A DNA stretch of 9,623 nucleotides from Chloroflexota bacterium. GTDB taxonomy: Bacteria > Chloroflexota > UBA5177 > JANWHV01. Where the stretch lies: positions 1-9,623 of the forward strand of contig JAQBPC010000058.1 in assembly GCA_028287725.1 (NCBI GenBank). Reading direction: 5' to 3'. A model generated the notes under the pieces. The model was not told the origin of the DNA. It saw only the letters and a program-made list of their open reading frames with translations, and did not search any database. Below are positions 7,614 to 9,623 of the stretch, in pieces. Every line of letters begins with the position of its first letter. Position 1 is the stretch's first letter. The translations under genes were made by a program, and so were the position numbers.

Positions 7614-8025
7614 GTGTGAACATGATTTCCACAGATCAGTATATCCTGCGCGCCGGCACCTACCGAGGGCAGCAGCCACGCATTTGTGCACCGCCGTTCC
7701 TGTTCGCACTGTACTCGCGCCGGCTTCACACCTGACATGTGGTCGGCAGCGGGGTGGACACGATTATTGGGCGTGTGGCCGACACCCTAACCAACTCAGG
7801 GAACGCGCGCCGGCATGCCGTACGAACCTAAGCAACGTGAAGGGCCAAGAACCAGGATCCGGCATGGCGCAGAAGTGCATGCTGTGGGCCCGCAAAAAGG
7901 TTGCGCACGAGGAGTCAGCGGGGAGCGCACTCAAGATAGAGACATAGCCAGCATTGTTATAGCCGGCGAAATCCGAATGGCAGCGGCGCCAGCCAAAATG
8001 GGTATGTCGACGTGATCGCGGCAGC
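7614..8025. other. Gene-free region between fumC and the HD-GYP gene
   Basis: No reading frame here gives protein-like sequence; the available frames are rich in Arg, Cys, His and Pro in the way of non-coding frames. It presumably contains the fumC promoter. A TATACT box sits on the minus strand around 7640, but I see no good -35 partner. The word CGCGCCGGC occurs three times (7649, 7716, 7806). No tRNA-like fold, insertion sequence or CRISPR repeat was seen. Confidence 0.5.
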
Positions 8026-8055
8026 GCCCGCACCTTCCGTTCTGGAAGGGGACGC
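8026..8055 (-). terminator. Weak hairpin after the HD-GYP gene
   Basis: CCTTCC (8033-8038) pairs with GGAAGG (8044-8049) around GTTCT. Outer bases GCGCCC and GGACGC could extend the stem with a bulge and one mismatch. It abuts the TAG stop codon at 8055-8057. No T-run follows on the minus strand, so this is only a possible 3' end. Confidence 0.25.
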
Positions 8056-9059
8056 TAAATTGCTATGTCGTGGCTACGTAAAATAGGGAGGAGAGAGACA
8101 ATTGACGGGTCGAACTGCGTGCCGGCGCTACGACGCAACTCCTCGAACACCTCGTTACGATCGCGAGGCTGTCGATATGGTCGCCCGCTGCGCATTGCCT
8201 CGTAGGCATCGGCGAGTCCGACCAAGCGCGCGTGTAGGGGAATCGACGTACCAGCTAAACGGTCCGGATACCCGGTACCATCCCAACGCTCGTGGTGATG
8301 CCGAATAGCAGGCGCAACGCTGGATAGATTTGAAACCGATCGCACAATTCGCTCACCAACTGCAGGGTGGTGTCGGATCATGGCCCATTCTTCAGCGGAT
8401 AGGGGGCCATCCTTCAAAAGAAGCGTGCCCGGAACACTGACCTTACCAATATCATGCAGCAAGGCAGCAATTTCGAGACTGACTAACTCATGCGCGGGAA
8501 GGCCAAGCGTCTGCCCAAGTGTTATCGCCAGCATCCGCACCATTTGAGAATGACGAGCCGTCGTCGAGTCATGGACGGCGAGCATCTGTAACATCGAATG
8601 TGCAGTGGTGTACATTGCATCCAAACTTGCCTCGGAGGCGTGCAGTACCGAGTCAACGCGGGCCGCGTATGACCGTGCTAAGGCAATGTACTCATGTTGG
8701 CTCGCAACATAGCCAAAATCGTAATAGAGTAGGAACGCGCCGCGCATGCCAGCCGCGCTATGGATTGGCGCAATTGCCACGCCTGGCTGCGCCAGGGCTT
8801 CACCGTGTTCAAGAACGGTGAGACATAGGCCGCGCCACGACTGATTACTGCAGCGCTCGCTGACGACCGTTCGCAGCTCACCTTGCGGCGGCGCCATGAC
8901 AAGGCGTCCACCAATTCCGGCTGCCGCAGACTCGGCGACGATGCTTTGCAGGGTTACCAACAAAGCTGGGTCACGTTCCCAGAGAAGACCGCTGGGAGAC
9001 CCAGCTTCGTTAGCCGGCGACAGCGCTGCGGAACGGAGCACGTGAACTGCCCTTCCCAT
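8055..9059 (-). CDS. GAF-like / HD-GYP domain protein, predicted cyclic-di-GMP phosphodiesterase
   Basis: Soluble two-domain signalling protein, 334 residues from ATG 9059. Residues about 12-135 resemble a GAF sensor domain, ending in a connecting helix (LARSYAARVDSVL). Residues about 160-325 are an HD-GYP phosphodiesterase domain with the expected metal ligands and signature: His170, the HD pair in LLHDIGK (202-206), IRHHP (about 229-232), HHHERWDGTGYP (254-265), then LADAYEAM and RPYR (about 282-296). Active family members hydrolyse cyclic-di-GMP, so this one is probably catalytic; a cyclic-GMP-AMP substrate is less likely but known. Its 5' end overlaps the small gene upstream. The frame extends to TTG 9143, which would give a 134-base overlap. 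ATG 9059 has no ribosome site, while GTG 9041 has GGAAGG 9 bases upstream and may be the true start. Translational coupling to the small gene is likely. Confidence 0.9.
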   Translation of the reverse strand: MGRAVHVLRSAALSPANEAGSPSGLLWERDPALLVTLQSIVAESAAAGIGGRLVMAPPQGELRTVVSERCSNQSWRGLCLTVLEHGEALAQPGVAIAPIHSAAGMRGAFLLYYDFGYVASQHEYIALARSYAARVDSVLHASEASLDAMYTTAHSMLQMLAVHDSTTARHSQMVRMLAITLGQTLGLPAHELVSLEIAALLHDIGKVSVPGTLLLKDGPLSAEEWAMIRHHPAVGERIVRSVSNLSSVAPAIRHHHERWDGTGYPDRLAGTSIPLHARLVGLADAYEAMRSGRPYRQPRDRNEVFEELRRSAGTQFDPSIVSLLPILRSHDIAI

Positions 9060-9264
9060 AGAGTCGTGGCAATAAAGCGGTAGCGAATGCACGAAGATCT
9101 CGCGCCCGGATATCGGCAACCATGTCGGCGTCCTGCGGAGCAATACCGAATTTCAGTGCAGTTGCGCGAGGATTCTGAAGTAAGGCGCTACTAAAGGCCG
9201 AATCGACGGCAGCAGTCCCAATGAGGCGTTCGAAGCCTGCATGAAGTGTTGGATGAGGAGCCAT
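9010..9264 (-). CDS. Small helical protein of unknown function (84 residues)
   Basis: No family is recognised with certainty. The start ATG 9264 is well supported by AAGGG 6 bases upstream. The sequence reads as an amphipathic helical protein: FERLIGTAAVDSAFSSALLQ, then NPRATALKFGIAPQDADMV, then IRARDLRAFATALLPRLYGKG, followed by a loose tail. The pattern 'xLIGxAxxDxxFxxxLLxxPxxAxxxxGI..xD......I.A..L..FA..LL' recalls short proteins found singly or as leader-like regions in actinobacteria and Chloroflexota (LigA-like / Os_C-like small proteins); that resemblance is from memory and tentative. No signal peptide, Cys pair or membrane segment is seen. It lies 75 bases after the exported-peptide gene and overlaps the HD-GYP gene, so all three are probably one transcript. 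A partner or regulator of the HD-GYP protein is possible. Confidence 0.75.
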   Translation of the reverse strand: MAPHPTLHAGFERLIGTAAVDSAFSSALLQNPRATALKFGIAPQDADMVADIRARDLRAFATALLPRLYGKGSSRAPFRSAVAG

Positions 9265-9270
9265 TTCAAT

Positions 9271-9275
9271 CCCTT
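9271..9275 (-). promoter_or_regulatory. Ribosome binding site of the 84-residue protein gene
   Basis: Minus-strand AAGGG, 6 bases before ATG 9264. It supports this short frame as a real gene. Confidence 0.65.
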
Positions 9276-9339
9276 ACATCGCTGGTTTTGTCATTACGCT
9301 GTGATACGATGCGATTGGTCCATTAGCGCCGGATTTGGC

Positions 9340-9519
9340 CTAATTTAAGAGCGGGCCACCCGTAGCAGGAACGCCACCACACGTGTGGATCGCCTTGAGA
9401 GGGCCACTTATAGCAGGTACGCCACCAGCATGAGCAGTAGGTGCGGCAGTGTTGATAGCGGCCACGCAACCAGTGGTAATGGCAACCACGGCAACAAAGC
9501 GGCGAATTGCTCGGGTCAT
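9340..9519 (-). CDS. Small exported peptide precursor with internal repeat (59 residues)
   Basis: Not a recognised family. The start ATG 9519 is chosen because AGGAG lies 7 bases upstream; the frame is open further but without support. Residues 1-31 look like a Sec signal peptide: basic MTRAIRRF, hydrophobic VAVVAITTGCVAA, and an AHA|GG cleavage site. The predicted mature peptide is 28 residues. It consists of a 16-residue unit GGVPAISGPLKAIHTC followed by a second, truncated unit GGVPATGGPLLN. It is rich in Gly, Pro and Ala, has a single Cys, one Lys and one His, and no acidic residue. A lipoprotein reading at Cys18 is possible but the lipobox (TTGC) is poor. It is followed at 75 bases by the small helical-protein gene and then the HD-GYP gene, which suggests an operon. 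It could be a signalling peptide, a surface peptide or a bacteriocin-like product; the sequence does not decide. Confidence 0.7.
   Translation of the reverse strand: MTRAIRRFVAVVAITTGCVAAINTAAPTAHAGGVPAISGPLKAIHTCGGVPATGGPLLN
9353..9427 (-). repeat. Two-copy direct repeat inside the exported peptide gene
   Basis: 27-base copies at 9353-9379 and 9401-9427 match at 23 of 27 positions, with a 48-base period that equals 16 codons. They encode the GGVPA(I/T)(S/G)GPL units. Mismatches include changes that keep the peptide motif, which suits selection on the protein repeat. Confidence 0.8.
9377..9388. repeat. Perfect 12-base palindrome inside the exported peptide gene
   Basis: CCACACGTGTGG lies in the codons between the two peptide repeat units (HTCG). 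It could be a protein-binding site, a small hairpin or simply coding coincidence. Confidence 0.4.
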
Positions 9520-9526
9520 GGTTTTA

Positions 9527-9531
9527 CTCCT
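9527..9531 (-). promoter_or_regulatory. Ribosome binding site of the exported peptide gene
   Basis: Minus-strand AGGAG, 7 bases before ATG 9519. It fixes the start so that the protein begins with a normal signal peptide. Confidence 0.75.
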
Positions 9532-9566
9532 AAGAATGTGACCAAGCCAAAACATTGACTCGCCAC

Positions 9567-9584
9567 ACATATTCGCTAGTATGT
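9567..9584. promoter_or_regulatory. Short dyad upstream of the exported peptide gene
   Basis: ACATA and TATGT flank an 8-base spacer, about 48-65 bases upstream of the peptide start, in an AT-rich stretch where the promoter of the three-gene cluster would be expected. No convincing -35/-10 pair could be assigned. Confidence 0.2.
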
Positions 9585-9623
9585 AGATGGGTATTTCGAA
9601 GGCCATAAGCAGCCTTTTGCAAC

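Noticed and set aside
7616..7634. CRP-like site TGTGAACATGATTTCCACA upstream of fumC
   Set aside because: The half-sites are asymmetric and the spacing does not match the known TGTGA-N6-TCACA consensus.
7537..7947. 136-codon plus-strand frame upstream of fumC
   Set aside because: Composition is typical of a non-coding frame (many Arg, Cys, His, Pro), there is no ribosome site, no domain-like pattern, and it overlaps the start of fumC.
7764..8033. 89-codon minus-strand frame between the HD-GYP gene and fumC
   Set aside because: No recognisable motif, no ribosome site, and erratic residue composition; it looks like a chance open frame in GC-rich DNA.
9353..9427. CRISPR-like repeat-spacer structure
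   Set aside because: Only two imperfect copies, with a 48-base period in frame with a coding repeat; explained by the peptide repeat.
9340..9606. Longer 88-residue version of the exported peptide
   Set aside because: The extra 29 N-terminal residues have no ribosome site, while ATG 9519 has a strong one and yields a normal signal peptide.

Overview
The window looks like chromosomal DNA of a moderately GC-rich bacterium. The GAF-rich sensor kinases with receiver-like N-termini, the GAF/HD-GYP protein and the small helical protein would suit a Chloroflexota-like lineage (for example Thermomicrobia). That placement is inference from protein style only; no rRNA, tRNA or marker gene is present to test it. 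There is one plus-strand gene at the left edge. Everything else that I can support is on the minus strand.

Layout. Positions 33-1160 (+) hold pxpC, the carboxyltransferase-type subunit of 5-oxoprolinase, cut off from its probable pxpA/pxpB partners by the window edge. It converges, with 6 bases between the stop codons, on two tandem paralogous sensor proteins (minus). The promoter-proximal one (3637-5865) is a complete histidine kinase with pseudo-receiver, two GAF domains, an H-box and a catalytic ATPase domain. The distal one (1167-3359) has the same architecture, but its phosphoacceptor helix is replaced by an acidic linker without the H-box histidine. Both have lost the receiver aspartate and lysine. 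Next comes class II fumarase fumC (6115-7524, minus), with a strong hairpin beyond its stop codon and a structured, gene-free upstream region of about 500 bases.

The right end holds a compact minus-strand cluster read from 9519 down to 8055. It encodes a 59-residue exported peptide precursor whose 28-residue mature part is a 16-residue Gly/Pro-rich repeat, an 84-residue small helical protein of unknown function, and a GAF-like/HD-GYP protein with the full metal and GYP signature, a predicted cyclic-di-GMP phosphodiesterase. The last two genes overlap.

How it fits together. The kinase pair and the HD-GYP cluster are signalling modules on either side of a housekeeping fumarase gene. The two most interesting items are the active/inactive kinase pair and the peptide/small protein/HD-GYP cluster, which could be a secreted-peptide signalling or export system. 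That functional reading is inference. I found no mobile element, CRISPR array, tRNA or rRNA.
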